Shown one piece after another: positions 52,868-60,537 of a stretch of 64,000 nt of DNA. Made by a program: the position numbers and the translations under genes. The stretch's first letter is position 1; every line of letters begins with the position of its first letter. The stretch covers positions 1,116,001 through 1,180,000 of the forward strand of contig CAVQBR010000002.1 of assembly GCA_963710865.1 (NCBI GenBank), given 5' to 3'. This stretch comes from PRDV01 sp963710865. GTDB lineage: Bacteria; Babelota; Babeliae; Babelales; Babelaceae. A model generated the notes under the pieces. The model searched no databases, was not told the origin of the DNA, and saw only the letters and a program-made list of their open reading frames with translations.

Positions 52868-53250
52868 CGACTACAAAGCATCTATTAATCGTGATGATAT
52901 GCGATAACTATCCTCACAAATTCGGACGAGCGATATCCCGCCCGCATAGTGTGCTCGATAGATTGCGCACTCAGGGCTTTGCGGGTTCGATTATTGATGA
53001 TGCACGAGCTATATGCCGATTTTTCAATCATTTTTTTTCAACGCTAGAGGGAAGGGATTCTCCATTTGATCCCGAAGAAATAGCGGCGCATGTGCGGTTT
53101 GTGCATAGTTCATTTCTCATCAATCTTGCCGATTATCGTTTACAGGAACATCCTTTATCTTAAAAAAAGGAGCTCTATCTTGGTCTTTCTCTCATTATTG
53201 CTCATCCAGGTGCTCGTGTAGAGAATCAAACGCGAGAAGACGCATTAGGG
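52868..53250 (+). pseudogene. Fused remnants of mutS-like 3' end and endonuclease IV 5' part
   Basis: From 52868 the DNA follows the end of the intact mutS-like gene (CTACAAAG, ATCTATTAATCGTGATGAT, then GGCTTTGCGGG and ATTATTGATGATGCACGAG). At about 52990 it switches without a gap to the endonuclease IV gene (ATGCCGATTTTTCAATCATT, then GTGCATAGTTCATTTCTCAT). Similarity runs to about 53250 with frameshifts and a TAA. The longest frame, 52891-53163, is a chimaera of the two proteins and not a real gene. Confidence 0.85.
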
Positions 53251-53258
53251 GTCAGAGT

Positions 53259-53650
53259 AAAGCGGTGTCGATAAAAGAATCATATCGAGACCAATTTTGC
53301 ATGAGTTGCTCGACTCGTTTTATCCCTTAATGGGCGTAATATATCTCCATCGACAAAACTCAAGGACGGTTTGAGCGGAGAAACCATGTACTCTCTTGTC
53401 CAAATCGCAGGAGCCCTTCTTCTGCTTTCGCAGTTCCACCAGTTTTGCGTGCATGGCCCCAGAGTACCTAACTTGAGAGTGTCAAGAAGGCTGATTTGCC
53501 ATGACCATCTTTGCCTGAGAGGCATATAAGGTGGTAGGGCAAAAGATCGATTTCTTGTACCGCACCGTAACTAACGAAGTTCTTGAGAGTAAGTTTTAAT
53601 CGAATCAGAATAAGGCAGTAAGGCATGAATTAAGTGAGGAGCGAATAGGT
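53259..53650 (-). pseudogene. Decayed copy of the sbcC 5' end
   Basis: Matches 51565-52032 of the intact gene, including the start region and 35 bp upstream. Several deletions and point changes have destroyed the frame and the TATACT box (now TACTGCC shifted by AAGG). Protein traces include REYMVS, VDGDILRPL and DKTSRATHAKL. Orientation is the same as intact sbcC. Confidence 0.85.
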
Positions 53651-53913
53651 CAACATGTTCTTGAAGAAATAATCTTGTATTTTCTTTGGACTTGATTTTA
53701 GAAGTACAGTGATTTTTTCATTCACGAGTATTGAGTAGTAGTTTCTCTTGGGTAAAAAAGCAACAGTGAATCAATCTTCACATCATTTCTCTTGCCTTCC
53801 TTGATTTTGAAGTTGAAACGCTTTTGAGATGGCCTATGCTTTTGTAATAAGGAGTTCTTAATGTTATTCTAACAATCAAAACATTGTGATCTTATTTTCA
53901 AGAAGGTAATCCA

Positions 53914-55938
53914 ATGAAAAAGTTTGTTCTTCTTTTAATTGCACTTCTGTTCCCCCGTTTGTTGGTAGGTGAAACTGAGGAATCTCAGGACCAGCTTTTG
54001 CTTGCTCAAAAAATTGCTGACAGTAACATGCGCGTATTTCAAGATGAGTGGGAAGAATCATGGGAAAACGATGATTATGAATATTATTTGAGAAGATCTC
54101 TTAATGAAACACTTAACCCTCGGCTCTTCAAAAAAAGAAGAATTGCTTTTCAGTTTTTAAAAACATTCGAGAAAAAGCAGCGAGCATCGGGTAGAGATTA
54201 TCAGTATGATACTACGATGTGGCAAGATTTGGATTTGTTTTGTGGTAAGGGTGATAAGCAAAAGTTCGTCGCACAGAGTCTTGATCGTACACAAACGGAA
54301 TTGGGCAAAGTATGTTTCTATACTATGCTTGCACAACCACTCACCGATATATCAAAATTGGAACAGCGACAGCAGATAATTAGGTTATTCATTGAGCAAG
54401 AAGAACTCAAGCAACAGCTCGATCAGTACCTATCAATGGTTAAGGATTCAGAAAATGTGATGCTGACGTTTTGGGACCGTGATTCGTTTAGGCAGGGTTC
54501 TAAGAGACATCTATTTAACTTTTCACTCTTTAAGTCTTTGAATGACAGCCAGCTTGCCTTGTTTGCAAAGAGTGGCTTCGACCATGCAAAACGGGCATGG
54601 GATGCAGCATATACGGGTGCTATCGCCGCAGTTCTTCTGTCCTATGGTGTTTTGCATGCAGCTACTATTATTAATGTTCCGACTCAGCTTGAAACGTGGG
54701 CAAATGAAAATAAGAGCGCTGGTGGAAGCCTACTTGCACCCCTCTGGGGCATAAAAAATCGCTGGGTGCATGCCGGCGTTGCCTTAGTAGCGGGTACGTG
54801 GTGCGCAGCAATGACACAAGAAGGTATTAAATGGACTCAAGCTTGTTTGCTAGTTGAAGAATGTATACAGACTTTGATGATGCGCGTTGCTCAGTTTACC
54901 AAAGGGCTTGAAGGCTTGTATACCCTTGTTAAGGAAAATAAACAACTTGCAGAGTTTGGTGAATGTGCACCACTTATCCAGTTCTTTGAAACTGCTGTGC
55001 CACAAAGTGAAAAACTTCAGGAACTTCTCGAGCTCTTAAAAACCACAACGTTTGAGGGTGAGCCATCACTGTTTTCCAATAAAGGTGCTGTACTCAAAGC
55101 CTATGTACTCTTGCACGAGGTAAAAGGTCAACTGGAAGGGGCAATGGCAGCCACAGGCATCCTTGATGCGTATGCTTCACTTGCCACGCTGGTAAAAGAG
55201 CATCATGATACAAAAGCAGGGTTCTGTTTCCCTGTGTATCTACGAGCAGATCATCCATCGATAGGCCTTACTGATTTTTGGCATCCATTTATTGATCCAG
55301 AGAAAGTTGTTACGAATACCATTGTCCTAGGTGCTCAGGAGCGAAATAACATAATACTAACTGGACCGAACGAAGGTGGTAAGTCGACCATGCTTAAGAC
55401 TATTACCCTCTGCCTACTCTTGGCCCAAACTGCGGGGATTGCACCGGCTCAGTCTCTGAGCTTTACCCCATTTACTACACTATCTACGTACCTGAATATC
55501 ACGGATGATATTGGTGCAGGCAATTCGCTCTTCAAAGCTGAAGTTTTACGTACACAAGCGCTTGTTGATCAGATTACGCAGGCACAATCGGACCACTTTA
55601 GTTTTTCAGTTTTTGATGAAATTTTTAATGGCACTTCACCACGCGAGGGCACAGCCGCGGCCTATAGCGTTGCAAAGCATTTAGGGGCGTTTAAAAATAG
55701 TATGTGCTTAATTGCTACGCACTTTTCGTTGTTAACTGAGTTAGAACAAGCAACACGAGATTTCCTTAACTACAAAGTATCTATTAATCGTGATGATTCT
55801 GGTGCGATAACCTATCCGTACAAGCTAGAACGAGGGATATCACATCAGCATGTTGCGCTCGACATTCTGCGCAATGAGGGCTTTGCGGGGTCAATTATTG
55901 ATGATGCACGAGAGGTAGTATCAAGAGTTGCGTATTAA
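53914..55938 (+). CDS. MutS-like ATPase with signal peptide and internal membrane segments, 674 aa
   Basis: The C-terminal third is a clear MutS domain V: Walker A TGPNEGGKST at 483-492 (the usual M is E), Walker B FDEI with D568 and E569, IATHFSLLTELE, and the helix-turn-helix-like tail QHVALDILRNEGF. No mismatch-recognition domain I (F-x-E) exists. The protein instead starts with a signal peptide (MKKFVLLLIALLFPRLLVG). It also has two hydrophobic stretches near 230-255 (AIAAVLLSYGVLHAATII) and 285-300. It therefore belongs with membrane MutS-related proteins, not repair MutS1. AAGAAGG precedes the ATG. How an ATPase would work outside the cytoplasm is unclear. The signal may act as an anchor instead. 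Confidence 0.85.
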   Translation: MKKFVLLLIALLFPRLLVGETEESQDQLLLAQKIADSNMRVFQDEWEESWENDDYEYYLRRSLNETLNPRLFKKRRIAFQFLKTFEKKQRASGRDYQYDTTMWQDLDLFCGKGDKQKFVAQSLDRTQTELGKVCFYTMLAQPLTDISKLEQRQQIIRLFIEQEELKQQLDQYLSMVKDSENVMLTFWDRDSFRQGSKRHLFNFSLFKSLNDSQLALFAKSGFDHAKRAWDAAYTGAIAAVLLSYGVLHAATIINVPTQLETWANENKSAGGSLLAPLWGIKNRWVHAGVALVAGTWCAAMTQEGIKWTQACLLVEECIQTLMMRVAQFTKGLEGLYTLVKENKQLAEFGECAPLIQFFETAVPQSEKLQELLELLKTTTFEGEPSLFSNKGAVLKAYVLLHEVKGQLEGAMAATGILDAYASLATLVKEHHDTKAGFCFPVYLRADHPSIGLTDFWHPFIDPEKVVTNTIVLGAQERNNIILTGPNEGGKSTMLKTITLCLLLAQTAGIAPAQSLSFTPFTTLSTYLNITDDIGAGNSLFKAEVLRTQALVDQITQAQSDHFSFSVFDEIFNGTSPREGTAAAYSVAKHLGAFKNSMCLIATHFSLLTELEQATRDFLNYKVSINRDDSGAITYPYKLERGISHQHVALDILRNEGFAGSIIDDAREVVSRVAY

Positions 55939-56208
55939 GACGCCATCAAATCATTTGACACGGGTTCCCGAGCCATCAATTGCCAGAGGCTCTTATGGGC
56001 ACTCCCAGGGATAAGTTTTCTTCAAAGCTGCAAATAAATGAAAGTCTGAAGTTTCTCGGGTATAATCTAGATTTTACGGTCTGGAAAAAGCGAGGCGGAT
56101 TTAATCGCTAGACCTTAGCCCGTTTTTACGGCCATCTAGGATGGGCCATTAGTGTGGGGACAAACGGAAGGGTGGCATGCAAAGCTGTCGTTCATTTTTT
56201 TAAAATTA
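55939..56208. other. Gap between the mutS-like gene and the small-ORF cluster
   Basis: About 270 bp. No gene seen. A GC-containing stretch near 56085-56140 could fold (GCGAGGCGG...CCCGTTTTTACGG) but lacks a clean terminator layout. Confidence 0.35.
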
Positions 56209-56238
56209 TTGACAATGAGAAAAATTTTGTGGTAGGCT
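56209..56238 (+). promoter_or_regulatory. Promoter of the small Lys-rich ORF cluster
   Basis: TTGACA (56209-56214) and TAGGCT (56233-56238), 18-bp spacer, about 45 bp before the first small ATG. Confidence 0.55.
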
Positions 56239-56283
56239 GTAACTATAAATAGTACAACCCGGGGGAATAACAAGGGAGTTCAC

Positions 56284-56406
56284 ATGAACAACAAAAAGAA
56301 CGTGAAACCGAACCAACAAGTTCCACAAAACCAAAATGCAGAAAAGGCTTGTGGTCTTCAAAATACAGAGAAAAAACAAAATGAAAAGCGTGAAAAGCAA
56401 GAGTAA
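56284..56406 (+). CDS. Tiny Asn/Lys/Gln-rich protein, 40 aa (cluster member 1)
   Basis: An ATG with AAGGGAG upstream opens a 40-residue, fully hydrophilic protein (MNNKKNVKPNQQVPQNQNAE... ending KREKQE). It has a single Cys (KACGLQ). It is the first of a row of similarly signalled small frames that share the MNN-K-N-K/V-K start. The composition suggests a disordered nucleic-acid- or membrane-surface-binding peptide. No family known. Confidence 0.6.
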   Translation: MNNKKNVKPNQQVPQNQNAEKACGLQNTEKKQNEKREKQE

Positions 56407-56467
56407 TAGCTCGATTGCGTAAAAAACATTTTGTAAGTAGTGTAAACCATAATAAAAAGGAGTTCTC

Positions 56468-56650
56468 ATGAACAATAATAAAAACGTGAAGAATGTTAAT
56501 GCACAAGATAAGATGACTCAAAAAACTGAAGCGCAAAAGACTCCAGTTCACAGGGCTGACGTTGACAGTTCAAAGGCTGGTAAGGCTGAAGCTCCAAAGG
56601 CTGAAGGTTATAAGGCTGAAAAGGGTGCAAAGTCTGAAGCTTCTGAGTAA
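56468..56650 (+). CDS. Small Lys/Ala/Glu-rich protein, 60 aa (cluster member 2)
   Basis: AAAAAGGAG lies seven bases before the ATG. The product begins MNNNKNVKNVNAQDKMTQ and ends in short (S/G)KA-(G)KAE repeats (SSKAGKAEAPKAEGYKAEKG). These tandem K-A-x/K-A-E steps resemble histone-H1-like or Lys/Ala-rich chromatin proteins in composition, though it is much shorter. Member 4 shares the SKAGKAEGHKTEKGAKSE block, so members 2 and 4 are duplicates. Confidence 0.7.
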   Translation: MNNNKNVKNVNAQDKMTQKTEAQKTPVHRADVDSSKAGKAEAPKAEGYKAEKGAKSEASE

Positions 56651-56659
56651 GGAGTTCGC

Positions 56660-56761
56660 TTGAACAAAAAGCCTAAGAAGTACGTCCCTGAGGGACTGCT
56701 GAAAAGGCTTGGTGCTCTTCAATATGCTGAGCACCAAAACGAGCGATCAAGAGTGAATTGA
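56660..56761 (+). CDS. Possible TTG-start remnant, 33 aa (cluster member 3)
   Basis: AAGGAGTTCGC TTG matches the leaders of members 1 and 2 with ATG changed to TTG. The frame (NKKPKKYVPEGLLKRLGALQ...) also aligns in DNA with the end of member 1 (GAAAAGGCTTG-TG-TCTTCAA). It is probably a decaying duplicate of member 1. Expression is uncertain. Confidence 0.4.
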   Translation: MNKKPKKYVPEGLLKRLGALQYAEHQNERSRVN

Positions 56762-56808
56762 TTGCGGAAACAAGGAAATAATGTAAACCATAATTAAAAG
56801 GAGATCTC

Positions 56809-57009
56809 ATGAAGAATAATAAGAATATCAAGCATACTGATACACACGGTAAGATGGCTGAAACTTCAAAGTCAGCTAGTCATAAGGCAGGGACTGAAAC
56901 ATCAAAGGCTGGTAAGGCTGAAGGTCATAAGACTGAAAAGGGTGCAAAGTCTGAATCTAAGGAAGAAGATCGAGCGAAATCTGCTGAATGTGGATGTAAG
57001 TATTTCTAA
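56809..57009 (+). CDS. Small Lys/Ala/Ser-rich protein, 66 aa (cluster member 4)
   Basis: AAAAGGAG lies six bases before the ATG, and the leader (TAAACCATAATTAAAAGGAG) repeats that of member 2. The product starts MKNNKNIKHTDTHGKM, has the shared SKAGKAEGHKTEKGAKSE block, and ends uniquely with ECGCKYF. The CxC tail might bind metal or form a disulfide. Fully hydrophilic and probably disordered. No family known. Confidence 0.7.
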   Translation: MKNNKNIKHTDTHGKMAETSKSASHKAGTETSKAGKAEGHKTEKGAKSESKEEDRAKSAECGCKYF

Positions 57010-57026
57010 ATCCCTAGGAGTATGCT

Positions 57027-57191
57027 ATGGATAAAGAAAATAAGAAGCTTACCGAAGCTTCATCAGAGGTAGATGATGTAGAATGGGGCGAAACTGCTCA
57101 AGAACGTATTCTTGATCGGACGCCTAAGCACCGTTCAGCTCAGCATCGTTGTAAAGGTCGGCATTGTGATACCGGCTTTGAAAAGCTCTGA
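57027..57191 (+). CDS. Small charged protein, 54 aa (cluster member 5)
   Basis: Too short for routine calling, but TAGGAG lies seven bases before the ATG and the frame closes cleanly. The product is MDKENKKLTEASSEVDDVEW..., with an acidic first half and a basic His/Arg/Cys second half (PKHRSAQHRCKGRHCDTGF). The C-x4-HC spacing might bind metal. It follows member 4 by 17 bp and is likely on the same transcript. No family recognised. Confidence 0.6.
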   Translation: MDKENKKLTEASSEVDDVEWGETAQERILDRTPKHRSAQHRCKGRHCDTGFEKL

Positions 57192-57269
57192 ATCTAAACT
57201 ATACTAGAGGCAAGATAGTTAAGTCGTCAATTCCTTCTTAGCTCTAAATACTTAGCACTTGTCTCTAGT

Positions 57270-58076
57270 ATGCGTACAGTAGGTCTTCATATTCGGTATG
57301 AGGGGAATTATCGAGCTCTGCTTGATAAAGCTCTTTTTGTAGGCATGCCGATTTTTCAATCATTTTTTTCAACGACCGAGGGGAACTATTCTCCACTCGC
57401 GCCAGATATAATTGCCGCATTTCAAGCGGCACAATTTGATGCACGGTATGTGCATAGTTCATTTCTCATCAATCTTGCCGATTATCGCATCGAGGAACAT
57501 CCCTGTCTTAAGAAGGAACTCTATCGAGCTCAAGTGCTCGGCTTTTCCCATATTATTGCTCATCCAGGTGCTCGCGTAGAGAATCAAACTCGAGAAGAAG
57601 CATTAGAAACTATAGTGCGGCGATTAAATAGACTTGTAGTGCATGAAAAGCATATCCAATTTGTACTTGAAAATAGTGCCCATGGCAAAAAATCGCTTGG
57701 TGGAGATCTGCAAGATTTGGCATATATTCAGGAGCGACTCGATTATCCAGAAAAAGTTGGCTTTTGTCTTGACACGGCACATGCATATGTGTTTGGTTAT
57801 GATATAAAGGAGGATCTCGATCTCTGGCTTTCCGAAGTGTGTAAACGATTATCGCGTGAATCGATTGTCCTTAGACATTTAAATGATACGCAGGAGCTTC
57901 TTGGGTCAGGGGTTGATCGTCATTGTATGATCGGTGAAGGACAGTTGGGTGTCGAAGTGCTGAAAGCCTGTGTATCCCATCCGTTGCTTCAGGAAATCCC
58001 CTTGATTCTCGAATTGCCTCCGGTCTTGGAAGAGGATGAGCGTCGGGCGCTTGAGTTGGTACATTCATGGATTTAA
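57270..58076 (+). CDS. nfo: Endonuclease IV (AP endonuclease)
   Basis: Zinc-dependent TIM-barrel enzyme that cuts 5' of abasic sites in base-excision repair. The 268 residues show metal ligands in the usual places: YVHSSFLINLAD, IIAHPGAR, VLENSAHGKKSLGG (Glu), CLDTAHAYVFGYD (Asp, His), LRHLNDTQELLGSGVDRH, and a closing LELPP (Glu). The N-terminus is slightly short against typical 280-residue members but begins at the first strand (RTVGLHIRY). No strong Shine-Dalgarno. A decayed 5' fragment of a second copy lies at 52991-53250. gapA follows after 14 bp. Confidence 0.94.
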   Translation: MRTVGLHIRYEGNYRALLDKALFVGMPIFQSFFSTTEGNYSPLAPDIIAAFQAAQFDARYVHSSFLINLADYRIEEHPCLKKELYRAQVLGFSHIIAHPGARVENQTREEALETIVRRLNRLVVHEKHIQFVLENSAHGKKSLGGDLQDLAYIQERLDYPEKVGFCLDTAHAYVFGYDIKEDLDLWLSEVCKRLSRESIVLRHLNDTQELLGSGVDRHCMIGEGQLGVEVLKACVSHPLLQEIPLILELPPVLEEDERRALELVHSWI

Positions 58077-58090
58077 AAAAAGGAGAGAGC

Positions 58091-59098
58091 ATGCGTATTG
58101 CTATTAATGGATTTGGGAGAATTGGTAAAAGCTTTTTGCGAGCGGTACTTGCTGATGCGAGAGCAGCCAAAAAAATTGAAATTGCTGCTATTAATGTAGG
58201 TAAAGGGGATCCTCAAGCTGCTGCATTAGCATTGAAATATGATACCCTCATGGGAACTTTTCCTGGGAGTGTTACGTACAAAGATGGTGCTTTGCAAGTT
58301 GATGAGCTGACCATTCCTGTTATCAGTGAATTGAACCCAGAGCAGGCATCCTGGAAGTCGTTGGCTATCGATTGGGTAGTTGAGGCAACGGGCCACTTTA
58401 CCACGCGAGAAGGTGCGCAAAAACATTTAAATGCCGGTGCAAAGGGAGTGCTTATTACAGCTCCTGCGCATGGCGAAGATTCAACGATTATACTCGGAGT
58501 TAATAGCGAGAACTATAAGTCGAGCGATAGGATTGTATCGCTTGGTAGTTGTACGACAAATGCCCTTTTTCCGATGCTAAAAGTGATGCAGGACGTGTTT
58601 GGAATCGACCGAGCTTCTATGACGACCGTCCATGCCTATACGAATACGCAGGCACTCCTTGATGTTGATGCGACAGTGAAAGATTTGCGTAAAGGACGAG
58701 CTGCCGCCTTAAATATTGTACCAACGTCAACAGGCGCTATGGATGTGGTTGGACGTATTATGCCAGAACTGGTCGGGAAGCTCATGGGCTGCTCATTGCG
58801 GGTTCCTGTTGCCAAAGTGTCGCTTATAGATTTAACAGTATGGATGAAACGAGCTGCTTCTGCACAAGAGATTAATGCTGCTTTTGATACAGCTGCCCAT
58901 TCCTCACTTGAGGGCATTCTTGCCTTTACTGAGGAGCCCTTAGTCTCATCTGATTATTCAGGAAATGCTCATTCAGTTATTATCGATGGTCTTATGACGC
59001 AAGCCCAAGGGAATGTGGGTAAAATTTTTGGCTGGTACGATAATGAATGGGGCTACAGTGTGCGCTTGAAAGATTTTTTACTGAGCATTGGTTCCTAG
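58091..59098 (+). CDS. gap: Glyceraldehyde-3-phosphate dehydrogenase, type I
   Basis: Glycolytic enzyme oxidising and phosphorylating GAP. I start at 58091, where AAAGGAGAG is correctly spaced and the protein begins MRIAINGFGRIGK, not 24 bases earlier. The 335 residues carry catalytic C154 in GSCTTN and H181 in TTVHAYT, plus GRIMPELVGKLMG, WYDNEWGYS and the C-terminal helix. The residue after AIN in the cofactor loop is V (AINVGKGD) rather than the Asp that fixes NAD+, so NADP+ may be accepted. SCTTNALFP replaces SCTTNCLAP, a known variation. It follows nfo directly. Confidence 0.95.
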   Translation: MRIAINGFGRIGKSFLRAVLADARAAKKIEIAAINVGKGDPQAAALALKYDTLMGTFPGSVTYKDGALQVDELTIPVISELNPEQASWKSLAIDWVVEATGHFTTREGAQKHLNAGAKGVLITAPAHGEDSTIILGVNSENYKSSDRIVSLGSCTTNALFPMLKVMQDVFGIDRASMTTVHAYTNTQALLDVDATVKDLRKGRAAALNIVPTSTGAMDVVGRIMPELVGKLMGCSLRVPVAKVSLIDLTVWMKRAASAQEINAAFDTAAHSSLEGILAFTEEPLVSSDYSGNAHSVIIDGLMTQAQGNVGKIFGWYDNEWGYSVRLKDFLLSIGS

Positions 59099-59264
59099 AA
59101 GAGCAATGTGTGGTCACGGACGATTGATAGATTCTTTAGTTTTGAAGGAGTCGCTTTTGACCAGCTCGTATGGCTGTCTCTCTATTCTACGAACGCGTGA
59201 AGGAGCTTGTTTTCTTAATCCTTCACAGATGGATCGTTTTGGGGTAGACTACTTGATATTCCTT

Positions 59265-59340
59265 GGGCCCATAGCTCAGCGGTGAGAGCAATCGGCTCAT
59301 AACCGAGAGGTCCCAGGTTCGAATCCTGGTGGGCCCACCA
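59265..59340 (+). tRNA. tRNA with CAT anticodon (elongator Met, or Ile2 if modified)
   Basis: Acceptor GGGCCCA pairs with TGGGCCC, then A and encoded CCA. Anticodon loop CTCATAA. The fully paired acceptor excludes initiator tRNA. Met and lysidine-modified Ile cannot be separated by sequence alone. Confidence 0.93.
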
Positions 59341-59360
59341 AGCAACTCCTTGGAGTATCT

Positions 59361-60074
59361 ATGCATGACACCCCTATTGCACGTTTTATACAGTTTGTTG
59401 AACTTGATCAAAAGTGCGACGCTCTTGCCCATGAGCAGGAAGAGCTGAAACAGCGTAGTGTAACATTGCAAGATCAGATAAAGGCTATTACATCCGAGTC
59501 ACAGGAGGCAGCTCAGAAAGTGCATGATTTGCGTAAGCAGATAGATGGATTTGAGCTTGAATTGAAGGTACTTGACGAAACTCAAAAGGACAAAAAGTTC
59601 AAATTAGCGCAGGCACGAAGTCCGAAGGAGTTTTTTTCGCTTGAACATGAGTTGCAAGAGCTTGAAGCCCAACGATTACGTCTAGATGACCAGGGACTCG
59701 CCTCTCTTACACTGCTCGAAGATGCTCAAAAAGCTTTTGACCTGATACACGCACAAGAGCCTGAGCGACTGAGAGAGATACAAACTGAGTTTGATACGCT
59801 TACTAAGCGATTGAACCATGTACGTGAGCTTCAAGGTGCCTATTGTGAGCAAAGAACAAAAGAGGAAGCTCTGGTGTCTGAAGAGTTACTGGCAAAGTAC
59901 AAGCATATGAAAGAGCGGGTACCAAATCCCGTTGTACCGATTATTAAAGGCAGTTGTTCTGCCTGTTTTTATGCAGTAAAGCAGTCTGATCTGACAGCGG
60001 CTCAGCAGGGGGCCTTGGTTACCTGTGCAGATTGTTATCGTCTGTTATACAAACAAAGTGAGCAATATGACTAA
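59361..60074 (+). CDS. C4 zinc-ribbon coiled-coil protein (zf-RING_7 / CT398 family)
   Basis: A 237-residue protein with a long antiparallel coiled coil (residues 10-180, e.g. HEQEELKQRSVTLQDQI and SLEHELQELEAQRLRLDD). A C-terminal zinc ribbon with CSAC and CADC pairs spans residues about 200-227. The ARSPKEFFSLEHEL segment is the family's conserved tip. In chlamydiae the CT398 member was described as binding sigma-54 and secretion parts. Elsewhere the gene is often next to RNase H, as here. GGAG precedes the ATG. The gene starts 20 bp after the tRNA and overlaps rnhA by eight bases. Confidence 0.88.
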   Translation: MHDTPIARFIQFVELDQKCDALAHEQEELKQRSVTLQDQIKAITSESQEAAQKVHDLRKQIDGFELELKVLDETQKDKKFKLAQARSPKEFFSLEHELQELEAQRLRLDDQGLASLTLLEDAQKAFDLIHAQEPERLREIQTEFDTLTKRLNHVRELQGAYCEQRTKEEALVSEELLAKYKHMKERVPNPVVPIIKGSCSACFYAVKQSDLTAAQQGALVTCADCYRLLYKQSEQYD

Positions 60075-60537
60075 AGAACTAAGCCATCGGTGGGAGCTCT
60101 ACGTTGATGGAGCTGCACGCAATAACCCGGGACCTGCAGCAGCAGGGTTGTATCTTACCAAGGATGGGGTTCCTGTTGAAGAACGGGGCATGTATTTAGG
60201 AATTAAAACGAATAATCAAGCAGAGTATTTAGCGTTGCTCTTGGGAACATATTATGCTCAGCAGCATATGGGTCCAAAAGATACGCTTCTTATTAAATCT
60301 GACTCTGAACTTATGGTTCGGCAGATCAGTGGGGTCTACAAAATAAAAAATACAGGGCTAGCGCGTATTTATGCAAATGTCCGTACCCTCCTAGATGCAA
60401 TGAACTACAAAATAGTTCATATACCACGTGAACAGAACAAAAAGGCTGATGCATTAGCAAATAAAGGTATTGATGAAAAAATACATGTTCCTCAAGAACT
60501 TTTACTTCTCTGGCCGCTGTATGAAGATGCTGTTTAA
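60067..60537 (+). CDS. rnhA: Ribonuclease HI
   Basis: Degrades RNA in RNA-DNA hybrids. Starting at ATG 60067, the 156-residue protein begins MTKELSHRWELYVDGAARNNPG. Its catalytic carboxylates are D (YVDGA), E (NNQAEY), D (KSDSEL) and D (KKADALAN). The spacing and length fit the short bacterial/archaeal RNase HI type without the basic protrusion. It overlaps the zinc-ribbon gene by eight bases and the SpoIID-like gene by 17, so the four genes 59361-62175 form one operon. Confidence 0.94.
   Translation: MTKELSHRWELYVDGAARNNPGPAAAGLYLTKDGVPVEERGMYLGIKTNNQAEYLALLLGTYYAQQHMGPKDTLLIKSDSELMVRQISGVYKIKNTGLARIYANVRTLLDAMNYKIVHIPREQNKKADALANKGIDEKIHVPQELLLLWPLYEDAV

Noticed and set aside
52891..53163. 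90-codon frame that looks like a small endonuclease-related gene
   Set aside because: It is a chimaera of mutS-like and nfo remnants joined at about 52990. Flanking similarity continues out of frame on both sides.
53280..53525. 81-codon minus-strand frame with SbcC-like words
   Set aside because: Part of the decayed sbcC copy. No start signal, and the frame is broken relative to the intact gene.
53914..55938. Calling this gene canonical mutS (mismatch repair)
   Set aside because: It lacks the mismatch-binding N-terminal domain and has a signal peptide and extra hydrophobic segments. Only the ATPase domain matches.
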